Below, piece by piece: positions 52,859-62,208 of a DNA stretch of 64,000 nt. Position 1 is the stretch's first letter. Each line of letters starts with the position of its first letter. The DNA is from Wenyingzhuangia sp. 2_MG-2023 (GTDB lineage Bacteria; Bacteroidota; Bacteroidia; Flavobacteriales; Flavobacteriaceae): positions 682,001 to 746,000 of the forward strand of contig NZ_JAUOSB010000001.1 in the NCBI RefSeq assembly GCF_030548295.1. The letters run 5' to 3'. The translations under genes and the position numbers were made by a program. The notes beneath the pieces were generated by a model. The model did not search any database and had not been told where the DNA came from. It saw only the letters and a program-made list of their open reading frames with translations.

Positions 52859-53278
52859 TTATTGTTCGTCTTCTTCTAAGACTGGCACTATAATTTCGTC
52901 ATAAACATCTTCATTGTCATCATCTTTTCCTTTCCAAATTTTAAAAATATAATCTTCTTTTTGAGCGGCAGTAATTTTAAAAGTTTGTTCTTCTTCTCTT
53001 GTTTCTTCAGTGCACTCAGATTCATCGTCTACATAGGCTACTATGGCTACGGTTCTAATAGAATCATTGGTTTTGTAATACAGGTTGTCAAAATAGTAGC
53101 AACTATTTGGCATGGTGTATTTAAAGGTAATGTCATATTCTTCATTATAATCAAATGTGCTCGGAAATATTGCTTCGTCTATGGGTAAATATTCTATGTG
53201 AAATTTTGAAAAATTATCATCATCAGAACATGAAAATAAAAATAAAGTCAATAAGCTTGCTAATAAAAGGCGTTTCAT
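52859..53278 (-). CDS. Acidic lipoprotein of unknown function
   Basis: 139 residues with a lipoprotein signal (LFLFSC, Cys17) followed by SDDD, the type of sequence that in Bacteroidota can direct lipoproteins to the surface. The rest is highly acidic with three further cysteines. I recognise no domain. It precedes the ECF sigma gene by 38 bases on the same strand and could be a member of the same envelope-stress unit. Confidence 0.65.
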   Translation of the reverse strand: MKRLLLASLLTLFLFSCSDDDNFSKFHIEYLPIDEAIFPSTFDYNEEYDITFKYTMPNSCYYFDNLYYKTNDSIRTVAIVAYVDDESECTEETREEEQTFKITAAQKEDYIFKIWKGKDDDNEDVYDEIIVPVLEEDEQ

Positions 53279-53378
53279 ATGAGGTATGTTTTAGAGTTAT
53301 AAATAATTACTAATTGTTAGATGTACAGAGAGAGCAATGGTTGCGTTGACCTTGTGTTTTTATGTTTTAAGAGACAAC

Positions 53379-53480
53379 TTAATTTCTGACAACGCTTATT
53401 ACTTTCAAAAACAAATCGTTGAATATGTCTAGTAAATACAAAGCATAGATGGTGACAAAAGTTGATAACAAACGGATCAT
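53379..53480 (-). CDS. Possible small membrane peptide, 33 aa
   Basis: An ATG-started frame of 33 residues in the 267-base gap between two lipoprotein genes. It is almost entirely one hydrophobic helix (LLSTFVTIYALYLLDIF) with a short basic end. The frame stays open upstream for about 25 more codons (ending SKKKRII before the ATG) without a standard start. It may be random; I include it because the predicted helix is clear. Confidence 0.2.
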   Translation of the reverse strand: MIRLLSTFVTIYALYLLDIFNDLFLKVISVVRN

Positions 53481-53545
53481 GATAATTCTTTTCTTTTTAG
53501 ATGTAGAATTTCTGAAAGGGTTGCGTATGAGTGAAAAAATAAAAA

Positions 53546-54022
53546 TTATTTTGTTTGAATTAAAATGGGAATCATATACGTAGATGTAACAGGAATGCCT
53601 CTTTTTTGTGCAGGATTTACAGGGTCAAGTTCATGAATAATTTCTTGAACCTTGTTGGTTAAGTCTGGAAAATACAGTTGCAATGTATCACTTACTTTTA
53701 TCTTATTGCATTTGAAATACCCTTCTTTATCAATAGTAAAATGGATGAGTAAAGTGTCAGAAATGATGTAGGTAGATTTCAATTTTAAATTTTGAACACG
53801 ATCGTTTATTTTTTGATGCAAGGTGTTTTCAAAACATATTTTTCCTTTCTGATGATTTAACAAGGCATCGCAGTTTTTAAATTGTGGAAACTGATCTACT
53901 TGCGAAAAATCAATAAAATCTTTATTGCTTGTTTTTTCTAAAAACCATGCAGATGTCACGGAGTTTATCTTTTCGCAAGAGAAAAAAGACAGCGCAATAA
54001 ATAAAATAAGTAGTTTTTTCAT
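53546..54022 (-). CDS. TonB-C-terminal-like lipoprotein
   Basis: 158 residues with a lipoprotein signal (MKKLLILFIALSFFSC, Cys16). The C-terminal ~110 residues, with PQFKNCD, KICFENTLHQKI and FTIDKEGYFKCNKIKVSDTLQ, resemble the TonB C-terminal fold in pattern. It lacks the membrane helix and proline-rich linker of a true TonB, so energy transduction is unlikely; a structural or peptidoglycan-linked role is possible. The ATG at 54022 is used because it opens the signal. It is divergent from the DUF456 gene. Confidence 0.6.
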   Translation of the reverse strand: MKKLLILFIALSFFSCEKINSVTSAWFLEKTSNKDFIDFSQVDQFPQFKNCDALLNHQKGKICFENTLHQKINDRVQNLKLKSTYIISDTLLIHFTIDKEGYFKCNKIKVSDTLQLYFPDLTNKVQEIIHELDPVNPAQKRGIPVTSTYMIPILIQTK

Positions 54023-54100
54023 ATAAGGATGAAATCGGAAAATCCAAAAATACATTTTTTTAAGAAGATTGATGTATCTTGCTTTAAAAGAAAGATTCAC

Positions 54101-54607
54101 ATGGATTATATCTTATTGTTTATAGGCTTTTTTCTAATGATAGGTGGTATTGTTGGTTCCTTTTTACCCATTGTACCTGGACCACCTACAGGTTGGATTG
54201 GTTTGTTGTTGTTACACCTCACCGAAAAAGTTCCTACAGATTGGACTTTTTTAGGAATTACTTTAGCAGTTGCCATTTTGGTGACTATTGCAGATTATAT
54301 AATTCCTGCGTTGGGAACTAAAAAATTTGGAGGTAGCAAATATGGTGTGTGGGGTTCTACTATTGGTTTGGTGGTTGGTTTAATTTTTACTCCAGTAGGG
54401 ATGGTTTTAGGATTGTTTCTGGGAGCTCTTATAGGTGAGTTGATCAACGATGGAAAAGATTTGAAAAAAGCATTTAGAGCTTCTTTAGGGTCGGTGATAG
54501 GTTTCTTTTTCTCTACGGGAATCAAGTTTATTGTAGGAATTGTGTTCTTGGTTTATTTTATAAAACATTTTTTAATTTACAAATCAGAATTTTTTGCGTG
54601 GCTATAG
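54101..54607 (+). CDS. DUF456 membrane protein
   Basis: 168 residues with about four hydrophobic segments and the glycine-rich pattern of DUF456: GFFLMIGGIVGSFLPIVPGPP at ~8-28, GTKKFGGSKYGVWGSTIGLVVGLIF at ~68-92, and a final glycine-rich GLFLGALIGELI. Its function is unknown. The ATG at 54101 is preferred over the upstream in-frame TTG/ATG region, which would overlap the divergent lipoprotein gene. Confidence 0.8.
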   Translation: MDYILLFIGFFLMIGGIVGSFLPIVPGPPTGWIGLLLLHLTEKVPTDWTFLGITLAVAILVTIADYIIPALGTKKFGGSKYGVWGSTIGLVVGLIFTPVGMVLGLFLGALIGELINDGKDLKKAFRASLGSVIGFFFSTGIKFIVGIVFLVYFIKHFLIYKSEFFAWL

Positions 54608-54786
54608 CCTTAAACAAAAAAAGCAACCCTATAGGGAAGCTTTCCATTGGTAATTAAACCCTAAAACTACAAGTGTAGTTCTACAACAACAGTACAAATG
54701 TACTTAAAATATTTAGGAATTTTATTCATTTAAGAACAAACATTGATACTTCATTTTAAATTCTTCATTAAAACCACCTATTTCAT

Positions 54787-54794
54787 TATCTTTG
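54787..54794 (+). promoter_or_regulatory. -7 promoter box for lysS
   Basis: TATCTTTG matches TAnnTTTG, 41 bases before the lysS ATG. The 228-base gap upstream (54608-54835) holds no gene that I can see. Confidence 0.55.
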
Positions 54795-54835
54795 CGGGCT
54801 AAGAATTAACGCATTATAATTTAAAAAGTACCAGC

Positions 54836-56539
54836 ATGCAATTATCAGAACAAGAAATTGTAAGAAGAGAAAAGCTTGACAAATTAAGAGCTTTAGGAAT
54901 CAACCCATATCCTGCAGATTTATTTCCTGTAGACATATACTCTAAACAAATTAAGGAAGGATACGAAGAAGGAAAGAAAGTAGTAATTGCTGGGCGTTTG
55001 ATGCGAAAGAAGATCCAAGGGAAAGCTTCGTTTGCAGAGTTGCAAGATGCAGAAGGAAGAATTCAAATCTATTTTAACAGAGATGAAATTTGTCCAGGAG
55101 AAGACAAAACCATGTACAACGATGTCTTTAAAAAACTATTGGATTTAGGAGATTTTATTGGAGTAGAAGGAGAGTTGTTTAAAACGCAAGTAGGAGAAAT
55201 TTCTGTAATGGTTCGCGATTTTAAATTGCTGAGCAAGGCTCTTAAGCCTTTGCCATTGCCAAAAACAGATGCCGAAGGAAATACATATGATGAGTTTAAC
55301 GATCCAGAATTGCGTTACCGTCAGCGATATGCAGATTTGGTTGTAAACCCACAAGTAAAAGAGGTGTTTGTAAAACGTACCAAGTTGTTCAACGCAATGC
55401 GTCAGTTTTTTAACGATAAAGGATATTTTGAAGTTGAAACTCCCGTTTTGCAACCTATTGCAGGTGGAGCATCTGCAAGACCGTTTATGACACATCACAA
55501 TTCGCTAGACATTCCATTATATATGCGTATAGCAAATGAATTGTACTTAAAACGTTTGATTGTTGGTGGTTTTGATGGAGTGTATGAGTTTTCTAAAAAT
55601 TTCCGAAATGAGGGAATGGACAGAACGCACAATCCTGAATTTACTGCTATGGAAATTTACGTAGCTTACAAGGACTACAATTGGATGATGACTTTTACAG
55701 AAAATCTGTTAGAGCATTGTGCATTGGCGGTTAACGGAACTACAGATGTGGTTTTTGGAGAACACCAAGTAAGTTTTAAAGCTCCGTTTGCAAGAGTAAC
55801 CATGGCAGATTCTATCAAACACTTTACAGGTTTTGATATTACTGGTAAAAATGAAGATGAGCTAAGAGCAGGAGCAAAAGAAATGGGTATTGAAATAGAC
55901 GATACCATGGGGAAAGGAAAGTTGATTGACGAAATGTTTGGTGAAAAATGTGAAGGAAACTACATTCAGCCAACGTTTATTACTGATTATCCAAAAGAAA
56001 TGTCTCCTTTGTGTAAAGAACACAGAGACAATCCTGAATTAACAGAACGTTTTGAGTTGATGATTTGTGGTAAAGAAGTAGCCAATGCTTATTCTGAGTT
56101 GAATGACCCAATTGATCAAAGAGAACGTTTTGAAGCACAATTAAAATTAGCAGAAAGAGGTGACGATGAAGCATCTAACTTTATTGATGAAGATTTCTTA
56201 CGTGCTTTAGAATACGGTATGCCACCAACGTCTGGTTTGGGAATTGGAATGGATCGTCTGATTATGTATTTAACCAACAATCAATCTATTCAAGAAGTAT
56301 TGTTCTTTCCTCAAATGAGACCTGAGAAAAAAGCTCCTTCTGTAGAATTAACAGAAAATGAAAAAGTGATTTTAGACATTCTTCAAAAAGAAGCTAAAAT
56401 GGACATTTCGGCACTAAAAACAGCTGCTGGTTTGAGCGGTAAAGGTTGGGATAAAGGAATGAAAGGTCTTAGCAATCACAAACTGATCAAGGTAGAAGTA
56501 GATGGAGATGTGAAAAATGTAGTGTTACAAGAACTGTAA
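54836..56539 (+). CDS. lysS: Lysyl-tRNA synthetase, class II
   Basis: 567-residue class II enzyme charging tRNA-Lys. An N-terminal OB-fold tRNA anticodon-binding domain (~55-145) precedes the catalytic domain. Motif 2 is FRNEGMDRTHNPEFT (~257), motif 3 GLGIGMDRLIM (~466). The last ~70 residues (after FFPQMRPEKK) are an extra helical segment that I recall in other Bacteroidota LysS. A perfect palindromic terminator follows. Confidence 0.96.
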   Translation: MQLSEQEIVRREKLDKLRALGINPYPADLFPVDIYSKQIKEGYEEGKKVVIAGRLMRKKIQGKASFAELQDAEGRIQIYFNRDEICPGEDKTMYNDVFKKLLDLGDFIGVEGELFKTQVGEISVMVRDFKLLSKALKPLPLPKTDAEGNTYDEFNDPELRYRQRYADLVVNPQVKEVFVKRTKLFNAMRQFFNDKGYFEVETPVLQPIAGGASARPFMTHHNSLDIPLYMRIANELYLKRLIVGGFDGVYEFSKNFRNEGMDRTHNPEFTAMEIYVAYKDYNWMMTFTENLLEHCALAVNGTTDVVFGEHQVSFKAPFARVTMADSIKHFTGFDITGKNEDELRAGAKEMGIEIDDTMGKGKLIDEMFGEKCEGNYIQPTFITDYPKEMSPLCKEHRDNPELTERFELMICGKEVANAYSELNDPIDQRERFEAQLKLAERGDDEASNFIDEDFLRALEYGMPPTSGLGIGMDRLIMYLTNNQSIQEVLFFPQMRPEKKAPSVELTENEKVILDILQKEAKMDISALKTAAGLSGKGWDKGMKGLSNHKLIKVEVDGDVKNVVLQEL

Positions 56540-56560
56540 ATTATTTTAAAGAAAAATATG

Positions 56561-56593
56561 GAGCCTATTACAAATTTGTAATAGGCTCTTTTT
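56561..56593 (+). terminator. Rho-independent terminator after lysS
   Basis: GAGCCTATTACAAA and TTTGTAATAGGCTC form a perfect 28-base palindrome (56561-56588), followed by TTTTT. Confidence 0.92.
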
Positions 56594-56692
56594 ACAAATA
56601 CGAATCTAGGTTAATAAAACGTTACATTATAAAAATAGTTGCTGAGAAATATTTAGTAGCGTACCTTTAATCTTAACAAGAAAATAAAAATT

Positions 56693-59311
56693 ATGACTAA
56701 AAAAATATTAAAAGGATTGGCCATTTTTGTGGGAATTGTCTTTTTATTGTTACTGATACTTCCTTTTGCTTTTAAAGGAAAAATCACCAAAATAGCCAAA
56801 GAGCAAATTAACAATAGTGTAAATGCAAAAGTAGATTTTCAAGATTTGTCTATTTCTTTGCTAAGAAGTTTTCCAAACGTTTCGGTAGATTTACAAAATT
56901 TGTCTGTAATCAACAATGCACCTTTTGCAGGAGATACTTTAGCGGCTGTAGGACATACGTATATCAATATTGATTTGTCTAGTTTGCTGGGAGATACACC
57001 TAAAATTAATAGTATTCAACTTGCAGATGCTTATATAGATGTTAAAGTAAACAAAGATAGCATCGCCAATTATGACATTGCATTGCCGTCAGACACTCAG
57101 ATAGAAGAAACAACTACAGAAGAGCCTGCTCCATTTTCTTTAGCTATTCAAGAGTATAGTTTTAAAAATATCAATTTAAAATATGCAGATAAAGTAGGGA
57201 GTATGAGTGCAAATGTTGTCAACTTTAACCATCAAGGTAAAGGAGATTTGTCTCAAAACAAGTTAGATTTAGATACGCACACAGATGCAGAAGCAATTAG
57301 TTTTTTAATGGATGATGTTGCTTATTTAAAAGACTTAAAATTGAACTACGATGCAATTATTGATGTGGATTATGCGAATGATTTAAAGTTGACATTTAAA
57401 AACAACATGGCTCAAATAAATGATCTGAATTTGGCTTTTGATGGTGTTTTTACCATGTTAAAAGATGCGTATGATTTGGATTTTACGTTCAAATCTGAAA
57501 AATCAGAATTTAAAAGTCTATTGTCTTTAATTCCGAATGCATATACAGCAGATTTTCCAAAAGTACAAACCACAGGGGTTTTGGATTTTAACGGAAAAGT
57601 AAAAGGACAGTATTCAGAAACCACCATTCCAACGTTGGATATTGTTTTAAAAACGGACAAAGCAAGTTTGAAATATCCAGATTTGCCAAATAAAATAGAA
57701 AATATTGATGTAGATGCACATATTACCAACACAACAGGAGTGATGGATGATGTTGTTGTAGAGGTGAAAAACTTTGGCTTTAAAATAGCAAAAGATGTTT
57801 TTTCGGCCAATGCTTTGGTAACAAAACCAATTTCTAATCCAACGGTAAAAGCTACGGTAAATGGACAAATAGACTTGGGGAATTTAAAAAATGCTTATCC
57901 GATTCCTCCTTTAGAATATGATTTGAAAGGAATTGTGAAAGCAAGTATTTCTACAGCGTTTGATATGAATGCAATAGAAAAAGAACAATATCAAAAAATA
58001 GATAGCAGAGGAGAAATTGTTTTGCAAGGAGTTGCTATTGGATCTGAATATACTCCCAAGCCAATTTTTATTCAAAAAACAGCATTGTTGTTCAATCCTA
58101 AAAATGTGACGTTAAAAGAAACTGCCATCACTACGGGAGCTTCAGATGTTCGAATGAAAGGAACCTTAGACAATATATATGGATATGTTTTTTCAAACAC
58201 AACGTTGAAAGGGAATGTCTCTATAACTTCAAATGTTTTTAAGGTAGATGATTTTTACGAAGCCGATACAACTAAGGTGGTTGCTGAAGTAAAGAAAGAA
58301 GAAACTTCATCAAAAGACTCAAAAGAGGTTGTGGAAGAGCAATTTAAAATTCCAGAAAATGTAGAAATGACTGCTAGTGTAGACGCTAAAAAAGTGATTT
58401 ACGATACTATGGAGTTGACTAATTTTAAAGGAGTTACTACGGTTAAAGACCAGCGAATTACTTTTAAAAACGCAAGTGCGAATGTGTTTCAAGGAGCTAT
58501 TTCTATAGATGGATTTGTAGATACCAAACCTAATACTACGGAGTATGATTTTGACATGAAATTGAAACAAGTAGATATAGCGAGTGCTTTTAATGGCATG
58601 GGAATGTTACAGAAAATTGCACCAATTATTGCAGCTTTTAATGGTCATTTTGATTCTGATTTTGATATCAAAGGAGTTTTGGGTAGTGATTTTATGCCAG
58701 ATTTATCACAATTAACAGGAGTTGCTTTTACCAATTTGCAAGTGGATAAAATAGATGCTAGCCAGAACAAATTTTTAAGTTTGGCAGAAAGTAAAATGAG
58801 CTTTTTGGATTTTGATAAAACAGATTTGAAAGATTTAACAGCTAAAGTTAGTTTTGAAAATAGCAAAGTAAACGTACAGCCTTTTACGCTAAACTACAAA
58901 GATATTCCCATTACAATTGGAGGTTCTCATAGTTTTGATAATACAATGGACTACAACTTAACGTTGGATTTGCCAGCCAAGTATTTAGGAAAAGAAGCAA
59001 GTAGTTTGGTGAGTAAATTGAGTGGTTCTGACCAAGAAAATATTAGAGTTCCTTTGAGTGTAAAAGTAGGAGGGTCTATTACAAGTCCTACCGTTGTGCC
59101 TAATATGAGCAGTGCAATTAGTTCACTGACTAAGGCAACATTGAACAAGCAAAAAGAAAATTTAAAATCGGAAGCTAAAAACAAACTAACAGATTTGTTA
59201 GGACTTAAAAAAGAAGAGGCTTCTGACACAACTAAGACAGAAGAAAAATCGTCTGAAGAAAAAGTAAAAGAAGCTGGGAAGAAAATTCTGAATGGTTTGT
59301 TTGGGAAATAA
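56693..59311 (+). CDS. AsmA-family protein
   Basis: 872-residue AsmA-like envelope protein with one N-terminal membrane helix (~7-26) and a long periplasmic part rich in beta strands. The start SVNAKVDFQDLSISLLRSFPNVSVDLQNLSV (~42-72) is the typical AsmA_N pattern, and the C-terminal end from ~690 (AFTNLQVDKIDA.., GGSHSFDNTMDYNLTLDLP) is AsmA-like. Such proteins are thought to bridge the membranes and move lipids. A Lys/Glu-rich tail ends in KKILNGLFGK. Confidence 0.85.
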   Translation: MTKKILKGLAIFVGIVFLLLLILPFAFKGKITKIAKEQINNSVNAKVDFQDLSISLLRSFPNVSVDLQNLSVINNAPFAGDTLAAVGHTYINIDLSSLLGDTPKINSIQLADAYIDVKVNKDSIANYDIALPSDTQIEETTTEEPAPFSLAIQEYSFKNINLKYADKVGSMSANVVNFNHQGKGDLSQNKLDLDTHTDAEAISFLMDDVAYLKDLKLNYDAIIDVDYANDLKLTFKNNMAQINDLNLAFDGVFTMLKDAYDLDFTFKSEKSEFKSLLSLIPNAYTADFPKVQTTGVLDFNGKVKGQYSETTIPTLDIVLKTDKASLKYPDLPNKIENIDVDAHITNTTGVMDDVVVEVKNFGFKIAKDVFSANALVTKPISNPTVKATVNGQIDLGNLKNAYPIPPLEYDLKGIVKASISTAFDMNAIEKEQYQKIDSRGEIVLQGVAIGSEYTPKPIFIQKTALLFNPKNVTLKETAITTGASDVRMKGTLDNIYGYVFSNTTLKGNVSITSNVFKVDDFYEADTTKVVAEVKKEETSSKDSKEVVEEQFKIPENVEMTASVDAKKVIYDTMELTNFKGVTTVKDQRITFKNASANVFQGAISIDGFVDTKPNTTEYDFDMKLKQVDIASAFNGMGMLQKIAPIIAAFNGHFDSDFDIKGVLGSDFMPDLSQLTGVAFTNLQVDKIDASQNKFLSLAESKMSFLDFDKTDLKDLTAKVSFENSKVNVQPFTLNYKDIPITIGGSHSFDNTMDYNLTLDLPAKYLGKEASSLVSKLSGSDQENIRVPLSVKVGGSITSPTVVPNMSSAISSLTKATLNKQKENLKSEAKNKLTDLLGLKKEEASDTTKTEEKSSEEKVKEAGKKILNGLFGK

Positions 59312-59337
59312 AAGAAATGATTTGTTTATTGATAGAA

Positions 59338-59365
59338 ATCCCCTTCATTACGAAGGGGGTTTTTT
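59338..59365 (+). terminator. Rho-independent terminator after the AsmA gene
   Basis: CCCCTTC (59340-59346) pairs with GAAGGGG (59352-59358) around ATTAC, followed by six T's. The AsmA and radA genes converge here. Confidence 0.85.
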
Positions 59366-59416
59366 ATGTATGAATAGTTTTTAGTGTGAGAATTTCTTTT
59401 GAGACAAAGATGTTTC

Positions 59417-60772
59417 TTAGAATAGTAAGTTCACCAAATCTTCAATGGTAGAAATTTTCACGACTTCAATATTGCTTTCTTTTTGTGATATTTTACAGAA
59501 CTTGGAGACAAATATTTTTTCGAAGCCTAGTTTTTCAGCTTCAGACACACGTTGTTCTACTCGGTTGATAGGTCTTATTTCTCCAGCCAAACCAATTTCT
59601 GCAGCAAAAGCGTAATTCTGTGGAATAGGCTCATCTTCGTTGCTAGACAAAACAGCAACAACTACAGCCATGTCAATAGCGGGATCGTCTACAGAAATAC
59701 CTCCTGTAATGTTTAGAAAAACATCTTTGGCACCCAATCTAAATCCAGCTCTTTTTTCCAAAACGGCAAGAATCATGTTCAGTCGTTTCAAATTATAACC
59801 AGTAGCGGAACGTTGAGGAGTTCCGTAAACGGCGGTACTTACCAAAGCTTGTACTTCTATCATCAAAGGTCTCATTCCCTCTAAGGTGGCAGCAATAGCA
59901 GTTCCGCTCAAATCACCATCTTTTTTAGAAATTAAAATTTCTGACGGATTTTTTACCTCTCTCAATCCTCCACTACGCATTTCAAAAATTCCCAATTCTT
60001 GTGTAGATCCAAAACGATTTTTTAGAGCTCTTAAAATTCTATAGGTGTGGTTTCTATCTCCTTCAAATTGCAATACCACATCTACCATGTGTTCCAGTAT
60101 TTTAGGACCGGCAATGCTTCCTTCTTTGTTGATATGTCCAATAACCAAAACAGGAGTTCCGGTTTCTTTAGCAAATTTGATCAATTCTGTAGTGGTTTCT
60201 TTGATTTGTGAAACTGAACCCGCAGAACTTTCTACATAATCAGTGTGTAGTGTTTGGATAGAATCAATCACTAAAATTTCGGGTTGTTCTATTTGTATAG
60301 CTTTGAATATTTTTTGGGTATTGGTTTCGGTTAAAATCAAACAATCTTCGTTGAGGTTTTGCACTCGCTCAGCTCTTAGTTTTATTTGAGTTTGACTTTC
60401 TTCTCCAGAAACGTACAATACTTTGTATTTCATACTCAAGGCGACTTGTAACATCAAGGTAGATTTACCAATTCCAGGTTCTCCGCCTAGTAAAATAATA
60501 GAACCAGGTACAATTCCACCACCAAGAACATTGTTAAGTTCTGTGCTTACGGCATTGTATCGTACTTCGTTTTGAACTTCAATATCTTTTACTTTAAGAG
60601 GTAAATTGGCTTTTCTAGGTTTGTCATCTATTTTCCAATCAGCTTTTTCTTCTTTAGAAACGACTTCTTCTACAATGGTATTCCATTCTTTACAAGTTCC
60701 GCATTGCCCCATCCATTTGGCATGTTGAGCTCCGCAATTTTGACAAAAATAAGTGGTTTTGGTTTTAGCCAT
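59417..60772 (-). CDS. radA: DNA repair protein RadA
   Basis: 451-residue RecA-like ATPase promoting branch migration in recombination repair. The N-terminal four-cysteine zinc ribbon is FCQNCGAQHAKWMGQCGTC (~9-27). Walker A is GGEPGIGKST (~95-104), and the RadA-specific KNRFG motif is at ~252. The C-terminal Lon-like domain (~290-451) includes GGISVDDPAIDMAVVVA. It lies 66 bases after the UPF0104 gene on the same strand, so it may end the panC-panD group. Confidence 0.96.
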   Translation of the reverse strand: MAKTKTTYFCQNCGAQHAKWMGQCGTCKEWNTIVEEVVSKEEKADWKIDDKPRKANLPLKVKDIEVQNEVRYNAVSTELNNVLGGGIVPGSIILLGGEPGIGKSTLMLQVALSMKYKVLYVSGEESQTQIKLRAERVQNLNEDCLILTETNTQKIFKAIQIEQPEILVIDSIQTLHTDYVESSAGSVSQIKETTTELIKFAKETGTPVLVIGHINKEGSIAGPKILEHMVDVVLQFEGDRNHTYRILRALKNRFGSTQELGIFEMRSGGLREVKNPSEILISKKDGDLSGTAIAATLEGMRPLMIEVQALVSTAVYGTPQRSATGYNLKRLNMILAVLEKRAGFRLGAKDVFLNITGGISVDDPAIDMAVVVAVLSSNEDEPIPQNYAFAAEIGLAGEIRPINRVEQRVSEAEKLGFEKIFVSKFCKISQKESNIEVVKISTIEDLVNLLF

Positions 60773-60838
60773 AATGATTTTTAGAAGGAATGATAAATGT
60801 AAATCCTTGTGAGCAAATTAACAACAGTTGTGTGCGGT

Positions 60839-61807
60839 TTATCTGCTCTTGTTAAAAATAGGCAATAAAATAAAAGAAAGTCCTCCTAAAAGAATAACTA
60901 ACAGAGTCTGAGCAGACCACATAATCCATCCAAAACCAGCACCAATTGTTTCGGGAATGGCGTAAAGTAATAACGTTTTTTGCATAATGTAAGGGTAGCT
61001 TCCAATACCTCCGTTGGTTGTAGCATAGCTAAAAGTACCTGCCACAAAACAAATTAGAATAGCGTTGAAACCTAAGTCTTTGGTTTCTGGAAATGCAAAA
61101 ATAACCACATACAACATTAAAACGTAGGCAAGCCAAATAAATAATGTGTGAGCTATGAAAGCCCACTTTTTTTTCATAGTATAAATGGTAAGCAAACCTT
61201 CTTTTAAGCCTATTGAAAAAGATCTTAATTTTACGAAAAAAACATTTTTAGAGTTTTTGATGGCTTTAAGAAATACAAAACATAAAACAGAAAAGCATAA
61301 AACGATACCTCCGATCAATAATGGGTTTGGGGGAATTTTGCTTAAAATTAAATTGTAGATAATATCATATTGAGCTAAAAAAGCCAAAAAGATGATGAGT
61401 AAATAAACGGCCATATCTGCCAAACGTTCTGCTACAATGGTTCCAAAAGCTTTTTCAAACGGAATATTTTCATACTGATTGATGGTTGTTGCTCTGGCAA
61501 ATTCACCCGCTCTTGGAATCCCTAAATTCACCAAATAACTAATGGCTACAGCAAAAAATTGATTGTAAAACTTGGGTTGATATCCCATTGGGTCTAAAGT
61601 GAATTTCCATCGATAAGCTCTAGAAGCGTGACTCAAAATACCTAGAAAAACAGACAAGACGATCCACCAATAATTTGCATTTGTTAGTGCAAATTTGATT
61701 TCAGAAATTTCTGCTTCTGTAAATTTAGATAAGGAGTGCCAAATTAAAAAAATCCCCAAACCAACAGGTAGGATGGTTTTTAACTTCTTTTGAATATTCC
61801 CTTTCAA
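60839..61807 (-). CDS. UPF0104 / lysylphosphatidylglycerol synthase-like membrane protein
   Basis: 322 residues with about eight membrane helices and the family signature NLGIPRAGEFARATTINQYENIPFEKAFGTIVAERLAD (~93-130). Family members include flippase domains of lipid-modifying enzymes; this one has only the membrane part. Function unknown. Its ATG abuts the panD stop codon with no gap, so it is in the panC-panD transcript. Confidence 0.85.
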   Translation of the reverse strand: MKGNIQKKLKTILPVGLGIFLIWHSLSKFTEAEISEIKFALTNANYWWIVLSVFLGILSHASRAYRWKFTLDPMGYQPKFYNQFFAVAISYLVNLGIPRAGEFARATTINQYENIPFEKAFGTIVAERLADMAVYLLIIFLAFLAQYDIIYNLILSKIPPNPLLIGGIVLCFSVLCFVFLKAIKNSKNVFFVKLRSFSIGLKEGLLTIYTMKKKWAFIAHTLFIWLAYVLMLYVVIFAFPETKDLGFNAILICFVAGTFSYATTNGGIGSYPYIMQKTLLLYAIPETIGAGFGWIMWSAQTLLVILLGGLSFILLPIFNKSR

Positions 61808-62158
61808 TTAGTTAAGCTTGTTGGTTTCTTCGTTAGGAAAAACAATGGAAGGACTAAAGCTTTTTGCTTCTTCAAAATCCATCAAACCGTAAGAGATGAT
61901 AATGATGATGTCTCCAGGAGCAACACGTCTTGCGGCAGGTCCATTAAGTGTAATTTCACCGCTGTTTTTTTCGCCAGGAATGATGTAAGTTTCCAATCGT
62001 TCACCGTTATTCACGTTAACAATAGCTACTTTTTCACCTTCAATCATGTTTGCAGCCTCCATTAATGCTTTATCAATAGTGATACTACCAATATAGTTCA
62101 AATCGGCTCCAGTGACCTTTACCCTGTGTATTTTTGATTTTACGACTTCAATTTGCAT
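61808..62158 (-). CDS. panD: Aspartate 1-decarboxylase
   Basis: Makes beta-alanine for pantothenate synthesis. The 116-residue proenzyme cleaves itself at Gly24-Ser25 (YIGSITID) to form the pyruvoyl cofactor. [11 protein letters not shown] (~48) and [20 protein letters not shown] (~72-91) are conserved. It follows panC by 50 bases and abuts the UPF0104 gene. Confidence 0.97.
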   Translation of the reverse strand: MQIEVVKSKIHRVKVTGADLNYIGSITIDKALMEAANMIEGEKVAIVNVNNGERLETYIIPGEKNSGEITLNGPAARRVAPGDIIIIISYGLMDFEEAKSFSPSIVFPNEETNKLN

Positions 62159-62208
62159 GGTGCAAAAATAATTATTTATATCTGATTTTTAACTATGAAT
62201 GCGTATAA

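Noticed and set aside
53546-54022. Functional TonB protein
   Set aside because: It lacks the N-terminal membrane anchor helix and proline-rich spacer. It has a lipoprotein signal instead.
54620-54643. AAAGC...CCCTATAGGG...GCTTT as a terminator
   Set aside because: The stem is broken by A/A mismatches and no T tract follows the 3' arm, so I do not call it.
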